Source of the DNA: a virus
IMG/VR virus record: IMGVR_UViG_3300036828_000024
Location: 1 to 22,760 of that record
Length of the DNA stretch: 22,760 bases
Reading direction: 5' to 3' (one strand)
The notes below the pieces were generated by a model, which was not told where the DNA came from, ran no database searches, and saw nothing but the letters and a program-made list of their open reading frames with translations. This document shows, one piece after another, positions 1-7,949 of this stretch. The position numbers were made by a program, and so were the translations under genes. Position 1 is the stretch's first letter. Each line of letters begins with the position of its first letter.

Positions 1-1409
1 ATTATTGCCTGAACGATACCGACAACACGGAACTTCTCTTCAACCAACTCAAGCCGCAATTGGAATTGCGCTATTCCTTGTCCAATACATACAACGTTGA
101 TCTACGATCCAAATCGGATGCGCAAATTGCTGAAGCTGTCATCAGCAATGAATTGGAACGCTTGACTGCCAGAAAGCCGGAACGAACATTATCGGTTCCG
201 CGATACTTCTATTACATTCCGCCGCCTCCGCTCAAATTCAGTTCTCCAGTCTTTAACGAATTGGCTAGAACGATCCGCGACACACCATTTGAACTGGACG
301 AAACCGGAAAGGTGAAACTTCCCGAAGCGATCAGCAAATATGCGGTGAAGTTCGATGACAATACCTACAGGATTGGCATCGGGGGATTGCACAGTTCTGA
401 AAAGCAATCAAGACTCACAAGCGAACGGGGCATCTTGCTTTTTGACCGGGATGTTGCAAGCTATTACCCATCGATCATTCTTAATTACGAATTGTTCCCG
501 CGTCATTTGGGGAAGCCTTTTCTTCAGGTGTACCGCAGCATAGTTGAAAAGCGATTGACAGCAAAGGATACCGCGGACAAAGTAACCAGTGACGCATTAA
601 AAATCACCATTAACGGCACATTCGGCAAGCTGGGCAATCGTTACTCCATTCTTTATTCGCCCGAATTGCTGATTCAAGTCACCATCAGCGGTCAACTATT
701 CTTGCTGCAATTGATTGATATGCTTTACACCTACGGAAGTGAAAACTACATTCGCGTGAAATCCGCCAACACAGACGGCCTTTTGATTTCATGCCCTGAA
801 TACGCAGTGCAGCTAATGCGCAAAATCATTTCGAAATGGGAAAAGGAAACGGGATTCAAAACAGAGGAAACCGCATATCAGGCTATCTATTCCAGAGATG
901 TGAACAACTACATCGGAGTGAAGAAAGACAATTCCGGAATCAAGGTGAAAGGGGCATACAGCGAACGTGGATCAAGCGGCGATTCTCCGCTCTCGCGCAA
1001 CCCTGAAGCATTCATCTGTGGTGATGCGATCAAGCAATACTTAGTTAATCAAACACCTATTGAAAAGACCATCCGCGAATGCAATGATATCCGACGCTTT
1101 GTGTTTGTTCGCAACGTGCGGGGAGGTGCGCAGAAAAGCGACAAGTATCTTGGCAAAACAATTCGATGGTATTACTCAACTGAAATGCATGGAAACATTC
1201 GCTATGTTATCAGCGGCAACAAAGTTCCGAATACTGACGGAGCAATGCCATTAATGGAGCTATGTGAATCGATTCCTGATGATCTGGATTATCGTCGCTA
1301 TGTTAACAATGCGGAATGTATCCTGTGGGATATAGGTGCGATATCGAATAAACCGCTTGATTACAATGATAAGTTCACAAATAATTTCGCGAATTACTTT
1401 GAACGCTAG
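1..1409 (+). CDS. Family B DNA polymerase, C-terminal part (cut by left window edge)
   Basis: This is the polymerase half of a replicative family B DNA polymerase. The frame is open to base 1, so the true start lies outside the window; the first internal start-like codon is a TTG at 60. The edge peptide YCLND matches the Exo III motif (Y-x3-D) of the proofreading domain. Counting from the TTG, motif A is DVASYYPSII at residues 131-140 (catalytic Asp131), motif B is KITINGTFG at 181-189, and motif C is SANTDGLL with Asp239. A thumb-region stretch around NNYIGVKKD (282-290) follows. Motif C has Asn237 where most family members have the first Asp of DTD; the Asp normally essential for catalysis is kept. 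It is the only convincing plus-strand gene, and its stop overlaps the end of the oppositely oriented late operon by 4 bases. The family call is secure; I cannot name the subfamily. Confidence 0.93.
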   Translation, partial: YCLNDTDNTELLFNQLKPQLELRYSLSNTYNVDLRSKSDAQIAEAVISNELERLTARKPERTLSVPRYFYYIPPPPLKFSSPVFNELARTIRDTPFELDETGKVKLPEAISKYAVKFDDNTYRIGIGGLHSSEKQSRLTSERGILLFDRDVASYYPSIILNYELFPRHLGKPFLQVYRSIVEKRLTAKDTADKVTSDALKITINGTFGKLGNRYSILYSPELLIQVTISGQLFLLQLIDMLYTYGSENYIRVKSANTDGLLISCPEYAVQLMRKIISKWEKETGFKTEETAYQAIYSRDVNNYIGVKKDNSGIKVKGAYSERGSSGDSPLSRNPEAFICGDAIKQYLVNQTPIEKTIRECNDIRRFVFVRNVRGGAQKSDKYLGKTIRWYYSTEMHGNIRYVISGNKVPNTDGAMPLMELCESIPDDLDYRRYVNNAECILWDIGAISNKPLDYNDKFTNNFANYFER

Positions 1410-1543
1410 TAGGAGCTTATGTGCACCGAGGATGAATCTGTCACCTTCCACTGCCAAGCCACGATTAGCGCGTCTTGCGAGACGGAGAGAATTTGTGCCA
1501 GCAGCGCGTTCGTTGAGTTCGGTGGTGCTTTTTCATCTGCCAT
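1406..1543 (-). CDS. Small 45-residue protein at the end of the late operon
   Basis: A 45-codon gene begins 9 bases after the tailspike stop codon. An almost ideal ribosome binding site overlaps that stop (TAAGGAGCAAAA then ATG). The product starts MADEKAPPNS, has a short amphipathic or mildly hydrophobic middle (NALLAQILSVSQDALIVAW, about residues 12-30) and a polar C-terminus ending HISSY. There is no clear signal peptide or transmembrane helix. Its stop codon overlaps the polymerase stop on the other strand. I do not recognise a family. Position, spacing and the ribosome binding site argue that it is real; a small regulator, a lysis accessory or a virion component would all be possible. 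A plus-strand ORF of identical length overlaps it (1419-1556), but its Cys-rich product looks less protein-like. Confidence 0.6.
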   Translation of the reverse strand: MADEKAPPNSTNALLAQILSVSQDALIVAWQWKVTDSSSVHISSY

Positions 1544-1552
1544 TTTTGCTCC

Positions 1553-3688
1553 TTAGAATGTACTTAGTGCTGTGCGCTTCCATGTGTTCGTGGCCGTGCA
1601 AACGTAGTGATAGTTCGCGTCGTCGGTGAACTGCCCGGCATTACAGGCCTCGCTACTGGTGGCTGGAGTGTGCAGAGTCTCCTGATACAGGGTTCCTATG
1701 ACGCAGCCGCTGGTGTTTCCGGTCGGTGGAGTAGTACCATCTCCTGCGTAGCCTGTGTCAGTAAATGGAAATGTATTGCCAGAATATGACTGCACCATAG
1801 TCGTTGTGCCAATATATCCTTGCGTGGCTCCTCCTACCGTACGATAAATCGCTACTCCCCATGCGCCGGTAGGAAAAGATATCAAGAGATTGTAATTAGT
1901 ACCCGATAAACTAGCATTTCCATTCGGAATGGTGAATGTAAATGGAGTCCCGTGCCCGCAGGAAGCAAGTGGTACACCAACGTAGGTATAGGTTGTACTA
2001 CCGACTGTGCCTTGAGGACCACCGCCCATAGATCCAGCAGCAGCAATCGATGCTGCTGTTAAGCCGGTGTTAATTGTTTGATCTGCTGTATACGGCGTGA
2101 TGGTTGCACCAGCAGGAGAGTTATAGCCTTTTACCAATGTTGCATAACCTCCGCCAATGTTATAACTTCTCCAGAAATACATATCAAAAAGCTGATCATT
2201 TCCACTGACGCTCCACGGACCTACTACGCCTAGATAGCTGGACATAGAAGTTCCGCCTTTTGCTGGTGGAAGCGCGGCCCATCCTCCACTGTTGCCAGGT
2301 ATCCCGTATTGATTAAAATTTGACATCCAGAAAGAAGGATTACGTTGATACCCATAATTTAATGCCTGCCCACTCAGCAGGATTCCAGAGCCAAGAACAT
2401 TTCCTCCCATATCATTCACTGTCATGATCGCACCAGAAGTAGGATCTTGCTGAGATGGGTCCATGCCTACGATCATGTTTCCCTTAGGGTGGGTGCTCAT
2501 ATGATCGAACTGAAAGCGGCAATATTGAAGAGTTGTGAAATCACCGTGTGAAGGATTGATCATGTACAGGTTCGGATCAATATCATCGAGATAAGCGACT
2601 ACGTTCAGGAAAGTACCACCCCCTCTGCCAGTAGCATCCCCGGCATTCAGCGTTCCGCTTCCGTCTCCAGCCACAATATCGTCAAGATGCATCACTCCAG
2701 TCGTAAGCGATGCCCCCGCACCCATGATCGAATATGCCGCCCCGTTAAGATCGGAGCGAAATATATTTACCATCTGACCGCTGTCATTCTTGACATCGGT
2801 ATAGCAGTCGGAAATGCTGCTGTAGTCGATCGTGGTGCTATCGCTGGTCAGACTGTTTTGCCAAAATCCATAGCTATGTGCAGATTGATTGCAGTGAATA
2901 TCCACATTACTGAAATGTAAAAACTCCTGATTTGGTCCACCGTTAACATAGACCCCAATGAAATTAGTGATTCCCTGTCCGGGGCCGGGAGCTATTTGCA
3001 TGTCACTGATCGTAAAAGCACTCTGAGAGTAAGGACTGCCACTGGCATTCGTAAATTCCAGCGCTCCGGTAAAATTAGAGCCAGTAGCACAAGCATTATA
3101 TTTCGGGAAGAGTGCTCCACCGTGCATGGATAGCTTGTTGGTTCCATTGACGCGAATAAGAAAATCAGCTGGGCCGTTACATCCATAGACCTGTGTCCCG
3201 CCCTGGGTTCCACCATCTCCTGCATTAGAGATTCTAGGACCAAAATCAATTTCCAGAGAATCTTGTCCCTGAATAAGCCACTGGGCCTCCAGATGAATCT
3301 TTCCGCAGCCCAGAAAACTTAGTTTCTTATTGTTCAACGCATAGTTCACGGTCGTCAGCGCATTCAGCGCGGCGCTCGAATCAGTAGCGCCCGTGCAGTC
3401 CACACCGACAACGAAACGAGCATCAATTACATTCGCCGGTAACACCGCACTGGCCGGCGGGCAGTACGCCCCCACGGTGCCAGAAGTGCAAGAAGTAGCA
3501 ACGGTAACTTGTCCTGCGGTTGTAATTCCACCAGTCACTGTAAGCCCACCAGAACCATCAGACCCTACGCCCGGATAGGCATTCCCAGTCGCTCCCACTT
3601 TCACGCCAGTACTAATCTGCACCTGTGCCCAGCATGATACAGAGAGCAGAATCAAACCAAAAGTAGTCAGCGCTTTGAAAAGTTTCAT
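1553..3688 (-). CDS. Beta-helix tailspike or receptor-binding protein with predicted signal peptide
   Basis: This 711-residue protein is probably a receptor-binding tailspike, possibly one that attacks surface polysaccharide. Residues 1-22 look like a Sec signal peptide: basic start MKLFK, hydrophobic FGLILLSV, then CWAQ with likely cleavage after the Ala. About residues 90-150 resemble the start of pectate-lyase-like right-handed beta-helix proteins (CTGATDSSAALNA, then FGPRI). A long Gly/Asn/Ser/Asp-rich beta region follows to about residue 530. Near residues 560-655 there is a fibronectin-like module (TTYTYVGVPL, then AIYRTVGG and FPFTDTGYAGDG). The C-terminus is a Cys-containing cap (CNAGQFTDDANYHYVC, ending TWKRTALSTF). 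It is the last large gene of the operon, where host-specificity proteins are expected, and AAGGGAT lies upstream of the start. A signal peptide is unusual for a tail protein. No catalytic residues can be assigned, so enzyme activity is inference. Confidence 0.75.
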   Translation of the reverse strand: MKLFKALTTFGLILLSVSCWAQVQISTGVKVGATGNAYPGVGSDGSGGLTVTGGITTAGQVTVATSCTSGTVGAYCPPASAVLPANVIDARFVVGVDCTGATDSSAALNALTTVNYALNNKKLSFLGCGKIHLEAQWLIQGQDSLEIDFGPRISNAGDGGTQGGTQVYGCNGPADFLIRVNGTNKLSMHGGALFPKYNACATGSNFTGALEFTNASGSPYSQSAFTISDMQIAPGPGQGITNFIGVYVNGGPNQEFLHFSNVDIHCNQSAHSYGFWQNSLTSDSTTIDYSSISDCYTDVKNDSGQMVNIFRSDLNGAAYSIMGAGASLTTGVMHLDDIVAGDGSGTLNAGDATGRGGGTFLNVVAYLDDIDPNLYMINPSHGDFTTLQYCRFQFDHMSTHPKGNMIVGMDPSQQDPTSGAIMTVNDMGGNVLGSGILLSGQALNYGYQRNPSFWMSNFNQYGIPGNSGGWAALPPAKGGTSMSSYLGVVGPWSVSGNDQLFDMYFWRSYNIGGGYATLVKGYNSPAGATITPYTADQTINTGLTAASIAAAGSMGGGPQGTVGSTTYTYVGVPLASCGHGTPFTFTIPNGNASLSGTNYNLLISFPTGAWGVAIYRTVGGATQGYIGTTTMVQSYSGNTFPFTDTGYAGDGTTPPTGNTSGCVIGTLYQETLHTPATSSEACNAGQFTDDANYHYVCTATNTWKRTALSTF

Positions 3689-3712
3689 GAGTGTGATCCC
3701 TTCAAGCAGACA

Positions 3713-4489
3713 TCAAATTCCATACTGGCAGTGAATGTACGCTCCTATATCCACACTCGGGTTGCTATCAACATGGCTCATATAGCCGCCATCAGCCATA
3801 TAGCCAGCCCAGTAATTAGCAATACCGCTAGTGTAATAACCCAACGTGTTGTCCGGTGTCGTCGGTAATGGATTATTGGCTGATGCTATTGAAGTACAAG
3901 TCCCGGCAACGCAGTTGTAAATTGCTATATTGCCGCTTACATCATCATAGGAATAGACCCATGCGTACCAAGTGCCTGTCGAATAAGTTCCTGCACCGGT
4001 TGCAAGATTAGCAAAACCACTCCAGCCCAGGTTAGGTTGCACTGCGGAGTTAAGAGCAACGGTCGTCACAATGGCCTGATTTGCAGTTGAACTGCCAAAA
4101 AATACCTGAAAGCCACCAACGGTAATAGCTGTTACCTCAAAAACCTGCCAGAATGTGTTTGCTTTTCCATTGGTCGTAATATTAGAAGTCAGATTCAGAT
4201 AACTACTGCTCCCGTTCAGTTGAACGGCTGGATTATTACTGATCGCAGCAACAGCCGCTACATATGTTGGTTGGGCAGGAACGCTGGATTGAGTAGCATT
4301 ATTCCCGCCGATGCTATCCACCATGCTCCCGTAGCCTAATCCGTGCGAGGCGGTCCAATGCGATGTTGCCGTAGCCGGAACAGTACATCCAGTCGGCACC
4401 GTGGCCGTAGAAAAGTTCCGGCTGCCTACTCCGAATTGTTTAGCCGCCAGCAGGGGCAGAACCACCAGAATGACAAGGAGCCGCTTCAT
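3713..4489 (-). CDS. LamG/concanavalin-like lectin-fold protein with predicted signal peptide
   Basis: This protein has 258 residues from the ATG at 4489. That start overlaps the upstream stop as ATGA and places a signal-like segment at the very N-terminus (MKRLLVILVVLPLLAAKQF); an in-frame ATG at 4507 would add six residues in front of it. The body resembles LamG or concanavalin A-like jelly-roll domains: SIGGNNATQSS, then PAVQLNGSSSYLNL, a strand-rich core (FWQVFEVTAITVGGFQVFFG), and a late segment GTWYAWVYSYDD with YNCVAGTC. Such domains usually bind carbohydrate, so a role in adhering to surface glycan is likely. It sits between a modular fibre and the tailspike, both of which also have signal peptides. 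The fold assignment is from pattern only. It could instead be a secreted host-modifying protein and not part of the virion. Confidence 0.68.
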   Translation of the reverse strand: MKRLLVILVVLPLLAAKQFGVGSRNFSTATVPTGCTVPATATSHWTASHGLGYGSMVDSIGGNNATQSSVPAQPTYVAAVAAISNNPAVQLNGSSSYLNLTSNITTNGKANTFWQVFEVTAITVGGFQVFFGSSTANQAIVTTVALNSAVQPNLGWSGFANLATGAGTYSTGTWYAWVYSYDDVSGNIAIYNCVAGTCTSIASANNPLPTTPDNTLGYYTSGIANYWAGYMADGGYMSHVDSNPSVDIGAYIHCQYGI

Positions 4490-5529
4490 TGCACGCTCAC
4501 ATTCCATGTAACCGCACCCGGCGTCACGCTCGTAGAAGATCCATTGCAGCGCTTATAGTTCAGGTTGCCAGCTGTAGGCCAAGCTACGAAATAGACGAAC
4601 CCGGCACCCCAGCCCGCCACCCCTGATATATCGACAGAAGGAGTAAAAGCGAAGACGCTGCCCGTAGTCACGGCAGGAATTGATACGGTAGTTGCGGAGC
4701 TATCGCATACGCTCGCAGCTATGGCCGTCGTTGCTGTAGTAATCGTCGTCAAAATCTTTCCACCACCAAGCGAAGCCAGTGCCGTCGCTGGGCTGGTGGT
4801 ATCAAATTTCCACGCTGTAGGAGTACCCAGCGCTCCGATCTCTACATAATTTGTGGGCAGAGTTCCTACATTGATCGCATGGGCAGTCTTGTCAATCGTG
4901 ATACTAGGGTCGCTGTCCATAGCCAGCGCTGTACTGTTTGCGATCTGAACAGAACCAGCCGGAGGCGATGGAGTAGCGCTCCCGCCGCCAGCACCCATGG
5001 TGTTCCATTGCGATCCGTTCCATACTCGCGGAGCATTCAAATTCACATTAAAGTAATTTCCACCCGGAGATGGAACAGGAGACACTTCAACATCTCCATA
5101 TCCATAAGACCTGCTTGCTGTAGGTGAAGACTGAAAGCGAATTGTTTGGAGATTTAATTGAGAAGTAATATCCTGAGTCGCCTGAGTGATACTAGCAACT
5201 GTTACGCTTGTGCAATTCACTGAAGCATTCGGACAAATTTTAAACTGCCAGTGTGAACCAGATGGACTGATGTAATCATTTCTTTCAATCAGCGTAGCGT
5301 TAAGCACTCCGATTGGAGACAACGTGTAGTTATGCACTCCGGGAGTCCATGCCGTGCCGTTAAATGTGTAGATAGTTCCCTGATATCCAGTTGGCGGAAC
5401 AAATGTCACCTGTACAGTTCCGTTGTTCCACGTTTGACCATCGGAGTCCGTAATAGTTGCTTGCACTGTTGAATACTGAGCCGTAGCCCGAATGCCTACA
5501 AGCAATAAGAACCAGATAAACAGCTTCAT
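4486..5529 (-). CDS. Modular tail-fibre-like protein with predicted signal peptide
   Basis: The protein has 347 residues and begins with a clear Sec-type signal (MKLFIWFLLLVGIRATAQ, likely cleaved after ATA or AQ). About residues 18-115 form a beta module that I associate with Acidobacteriota phage and prophage fibres (TITDSDGQTWNNGTVQVTF, then SHWQFKICPNAS). About residues 140-180 contain GYGDVEVSPVPSPGG and PRVWNGSQWNTMG, and a Ser/Pro/Gly linker follows. The last 95 residues look like a trimerisation or beta-sandwich head domain common in fibres (SVCDSSATTVSIPAV through RCNGSSTSVTPG and WNVSVQ). It starts 16 bases after the preceding fibre gene, with AGG about 9 bases before the ATG, and overlaps the lectin-like gene by 4 bases. 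A receptor-binding or spacer role is likely. The exact function is unknown. Confidence 0.7.
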   Translation of the reverse strand: MKLFIWFLLLVGIRATAQYSTVQATITDSDGQTWNNGTVQVTFVPPTGYQGTIYTFNGTAWTPGVHNYTLSPIGVLNATLIERNDYISPSGSHWQFKICPNASVNCTSVTVASITQATQDITSQLNLQTIRFQSSPTASRSYGYGDVEVSPVPSPGGNYFNVNLNAPRVWNGSQWNTMGAGGGSATPSPPAGSVQIANSTALAMDSDPSITIDKTAHAINVGTLPTNYVEIGALGTPTAWKFDTTSPATALASLGGGKILTTITTATTAIAASVCDSSATTVSIPAVTTGSVFAFTPSVDISGVAGWGAGFVYFVAWPTAGNLNYKRCNGSSTSVTPGAVTWNVSVQ

Positions 5530-5545
5530 AATTTAACCTGCTCTG

Positions 5546-6139
5546 CTAACTGCCAGCAGCAAAGTAACATGCAGTACCGTTTCCATTAATCGAACCGCTA
5601 CTGGCAAGACCCCAACTAAATCCGGACAATGAAATTGTTCCATCATCCACTTGAGCCAAAGATGAATTTCCACCAGATAGGCGATTTGCACTCAACACAA
5701 CACCAAAGATGTGACTCGGAAATGGAATAGGAAAATTCTGACTTGCGTGTGTGCCATTAGTTATACTTGCTGTTGTTCCCATTTGAACAAGCAAACCGCT
5801 GGGACTTAATTCCCAAACACCGTTTGAATTTTGTCCAGCAGTAAATTGGCTCATTGTAACCAAATATCCCGGTACATCGTTGTGAGTCAGTATGTTTTCC
5901 AGAGAAGTTACTAAATTCGTAAAGTTGGAATCAAGCGTGTCGTAACCCTTAGCTACCATAGCTTGGCCAATTGCAGCAACCATCACCGATAGCTGATAAA
6001 ACAACTTATTCGCCAGCGGGGAACCAAATAAACCATTAACAGCCGCACCATTCAGTCGCTGAGGATCACTTCCATAGGAGCCATCCGCTTGTATGTTTGT
6101 CTGCGATTGATCCCAAATCTGAAAATTACTTGTTGGCAT
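5546..6139 (-). CDS. Tail fibre protein
   Basis: The protein has 197 residues from the ATG at 6139, which has a good ribosome binding site (GAGGTAATT before ATG). A GTG 18 bases upstream would overlap the preceding gene and has no such site. The N-terminus (MPTSNFQIWDQSQTNIQADG) resembles fibre N-termini that attach to the baseplate. Residues about 115-197 look like a gp53-like fibre tip: NGVWELSPSGLLVQMG, then FPIPFPSHIFGVVL and a Gly/Ser-rich end. There is no signal peptide, unlike the next three genes. The gene follows the DUF2612 baseplate protein directly, the usual site for the fibre that is anchored to the baseplate. The downstream signal-peptide-bearing adhesins may be alternative or additional tips. 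Confidence 0.75.
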   Translation of the reverse strand: MPTSNFQIWDQSQTNIQADGSYGSDPQRLNGAAVNGLFGSPLANKLFYQLSVMVAAIGQAMVAKGYDTLDSNFTNLVTSLENILTHNDVPGYLVTMSQFTAGQNSNGVWELSPSGLLVQMGTTASITNGTHASQNFPIPFPSHIFGVVLSANRLSGGNSSLAQVDDGTISLSGFSWGLASSGSINGNGTACYFAAGS

Positions 6140-6147
6140 AATTACCT

Positions 6148-6759
6148 CTATGTCCACTTACCGACATCGAATCCAGAAATTACAAGTGTTTCTAAATCAA
6201 ATCCAAAGAATGGCCCCGTTACTGGCGCTGTCGGAGGATTGTACAGAACACCTTCCGGACGGGGAATAATGAAACCATTCGCAATTAAGTCTTGCTCAAT
6301 AGACGTAAACGAACCCGCGATTGTAATGTTGGCCGTCATGTTCTGGTTATCCTGAACCCCAAGCACACCACCGGGAAACAGATGTCGCCAGATTTGATAA
6401 AGGGAAAGAATAGTCCCGTCCCAATGATCCTTAGCAATCGTCGCATACAAAAGAATCCTGTAGGTAGCATCATCCAATACTGGCGATACTCCTCCGGATG
6501 GTTGAAACGGAACTGTTCTGCTGGCACCAACCAATTCACCAATCGCATCTAATTGTTTTCCTACTGCAACATCGATATCGTATGCAGCATTGAACTGTTG
6601 AATGCATGTTGTAAGATCATCAATCGGTGTCATCAGTGCTGTTTGCCATGCAATGAGATTCGGAGATAGCTTGTATTGCGAAGTGAACAGATTCACATAA
6701 TAAGCAAGCAATTGCTTCATCTGTCGAACCTGAACCGTCATTGGAGTTACCGTTGCCAT
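6148..6759 (-). CDS. DUF2612 baseplate or fibre-connector protein (gpI-like position)
   Basis: DUF2612 proteins are found at the edge of the baseplate, where they may link wedge and fibre. The family signature is visible: GKQLDAIGELVGASR, then DDATYRILLYATIAKDHWDGT and LYQIWRHLFP. The start chosen is the ATG at 6759, 1 base after the gpJ-like stop; this gives 203 residues. An in-frame TTG at 6768 would add three residues and overlap that gene. Neither has a strong ribosome binding site, so coupling to upstream translation is likely. The C-terminal 40 residues (PRPEGVLYNPPTAPVTGPF onward) are Pro/Gly-rich and may contact the fibre. The place after gp25-like and gpJ-like genes matches gpI of P2-like phages. 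Confidence 0.85.
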   Translation of the reverse strand: MATVTPMTVQVRQMKQLLAYYVNLFTSQYKLSPNLIAWQTALMTPIDDLTTCIQQFNAAYDIDVAVGKQLDAIGELVGASRTVPFQPSGGVSPVLDDATYRILLYATIAKDHWDGTILSLYQIWRHLFPGGVLGVQDNQNMTANITIAGSFTSIEQDLIANGFIIPRPEGVLYNPPTAPVTGPFFGFDLETLVISGFDVGKWT

Positions 6760-6760
6760 C

Positions 6761-7945
6761 TCATACAACCGTTAGCGTAATATTCGATATAATTCCCTGT
6801 GCAACCTGATTAAAAGCGATTGGGATATCTGCCGTTCCTAACGATCCCCCGGCAATACCTGCTGTAAGCGCAGTAATGGAATATAGCGGTCTGGTGATAT
6901 CCGGGGTTACTGACATAGCCGCGCTATACAAAGCTGAAATAGTAACAATCTCTCCAATTTGAAGACTATTCAAATAGTCATTAATGGCCAATTGAATCGC
7001 GTTTGTTGTATCTGTTGTATATCCAGCGAATGAATGAATCGTGCACTGCACAGCAATATCAATGTACGTAGGTCTAAAAAACGATATCGCCATGGTTTGT
7101 TGCGTGATCGGATCAGTCACATTGACGGTAGTAGTGCCGTTGGTAAAACATCCCGGAGTCTTATTTAAATAAATAACATTGGCAATGTCATTTGTGTTTC
7201 CACCTTCGACAACCATGCTGATTGAATGCGGGGGATTGCCGTAGGAGTCCACTGCGCCGGTCGGATTCTCCACACCTATGGTTCCATACCTTGTGACTCC
7301 GGGAACCTGCGCTATAGCCGCCAAAGTGCCATCGACAAGGGATTGTGAAGGCAATACAACAGACAGGGATTGCCGCATCCGAAAAGCCGAATCGGTTTCG
7401 ATTCCGGTTCCCGGTGTTGCAGCACTCGCATTGGTTGCGCCAGTCCAGCCGGAAACCGGATTGTACATGATGTTGATCGTGTTTGGTGGGGCCGTGATCT
7501 GTCCAAGCGCCTGACAGGTTGCGGTGACAATTGCATTCCCAAATGCGGAAAGCAAAAAACTGCTGGGAAGATTCCAAAGATTACCATTCGCATCCTGCAC
7601 AACACGATTAGTTAAATGCAAATGAGCAGTGCCAGTAACCGTAATTTGCGCTGTTGATGGTGTCGATGAAGCTCTCGCAATTCCATTTAATTTATAAAGC
7701 GAATCCTGTTGCGCTCCAATTGCCGTCATTGGAAACATGCCATTGAACACTGCTTGCGCAAGCATCATGCAATCGTTAATCATCAGCGCAAAATTTGCTA
7801 TGCTCTGCGTGTCCGTTGTTGAAATATTACTGATTACGGATTGGCCATAAATCGATGCGTACTGTTGCACAAGAAAATCATTAATATCGCTGTAAGACGG
7901 TACATGCAATCCAGCCGCATCTATGTAAGGCGCAAAATATGACAT
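6761..7945 (-). CDS. Baseplate wedge protein, gpJ-like
   Basis: This 394-residue protein is the gpJ/gp6-type wedge subunit that builds the periphery of the contractile-tail baseplate. Characteristic features are the N-terminus with YSDINDFLVQQYASIYG, the segment AQAVFNGMFPMTAIGAQQD, the core (TGIETDSAFRMRQS, then GTLAAIAQVPGVTRYGTIGVEN), HSISMVVEGG, and the late segment AIQLAINDYLNSLQIGEIV. The length fits the family. The ribosome binding site AGGTGAGAGC precedes the ATG, and the gene starts 4 bases after the gp25-like gene, the classic gp25-gpJ-gpI order. I see nothing abnormal in it. Confidence 0.93.
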   Translation of the reverse strand: MSYFAPYIDAAGLHVPSYSDINDFLVQQYASIYGQSVISNISTTDTQSIANFALMINDCMMLAQAVFNGMFPMTAIGAQQDSLYKLNGIARASSTPSTAQITVTGTAHLHLTNRVVQDANGNLWNLPSSFLLSAFGNAIVTATCQALGQITAPPNTINIMYNPVSGWTGATNASAATPGTGIETDSAFRMRQSLSVVLPSQSLVDGTLAAIAQVPGVTRYGTIGVENPTGAVDSYGNPPHSISMVVEGGNTNDIANVIYLNKTPGCFTNGTTTVNVTDPITQQTMAISFFRPTYIDIAVQCTIHSFAGYTTDTTNAIQLAINDYLNSLQIGEIVTISALYSAAMSVTPDITRPLYSITALTAGIAGGSLGTADIPIAFNQVAQGIISNITLTVV

Positions 7946-7949
7946 GCTC

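Noticed and set aside
1471-1484. Small stem CGTCT-TGCG-AGACG considered as a terminator
   Set aside because: Only five base pairs, no U-run on either strand, and it lies inside a probable small gene.
1419-1556. Plus-strand 45-codon ORF after the polymerase with TAGGAG upstream
   Set aside because: The product has five Cys and low-complexity character, and a better-supported minus-strand gene fills the same bases. Kept only as an alternative in the findings.
1336-1629. Plus-strand ORF of 97 codons spanning polymerase end and tailspike end
   Set aside because: Overlaps two real genes, and the Arg/Ser-rich product is typical of a shadow frame.
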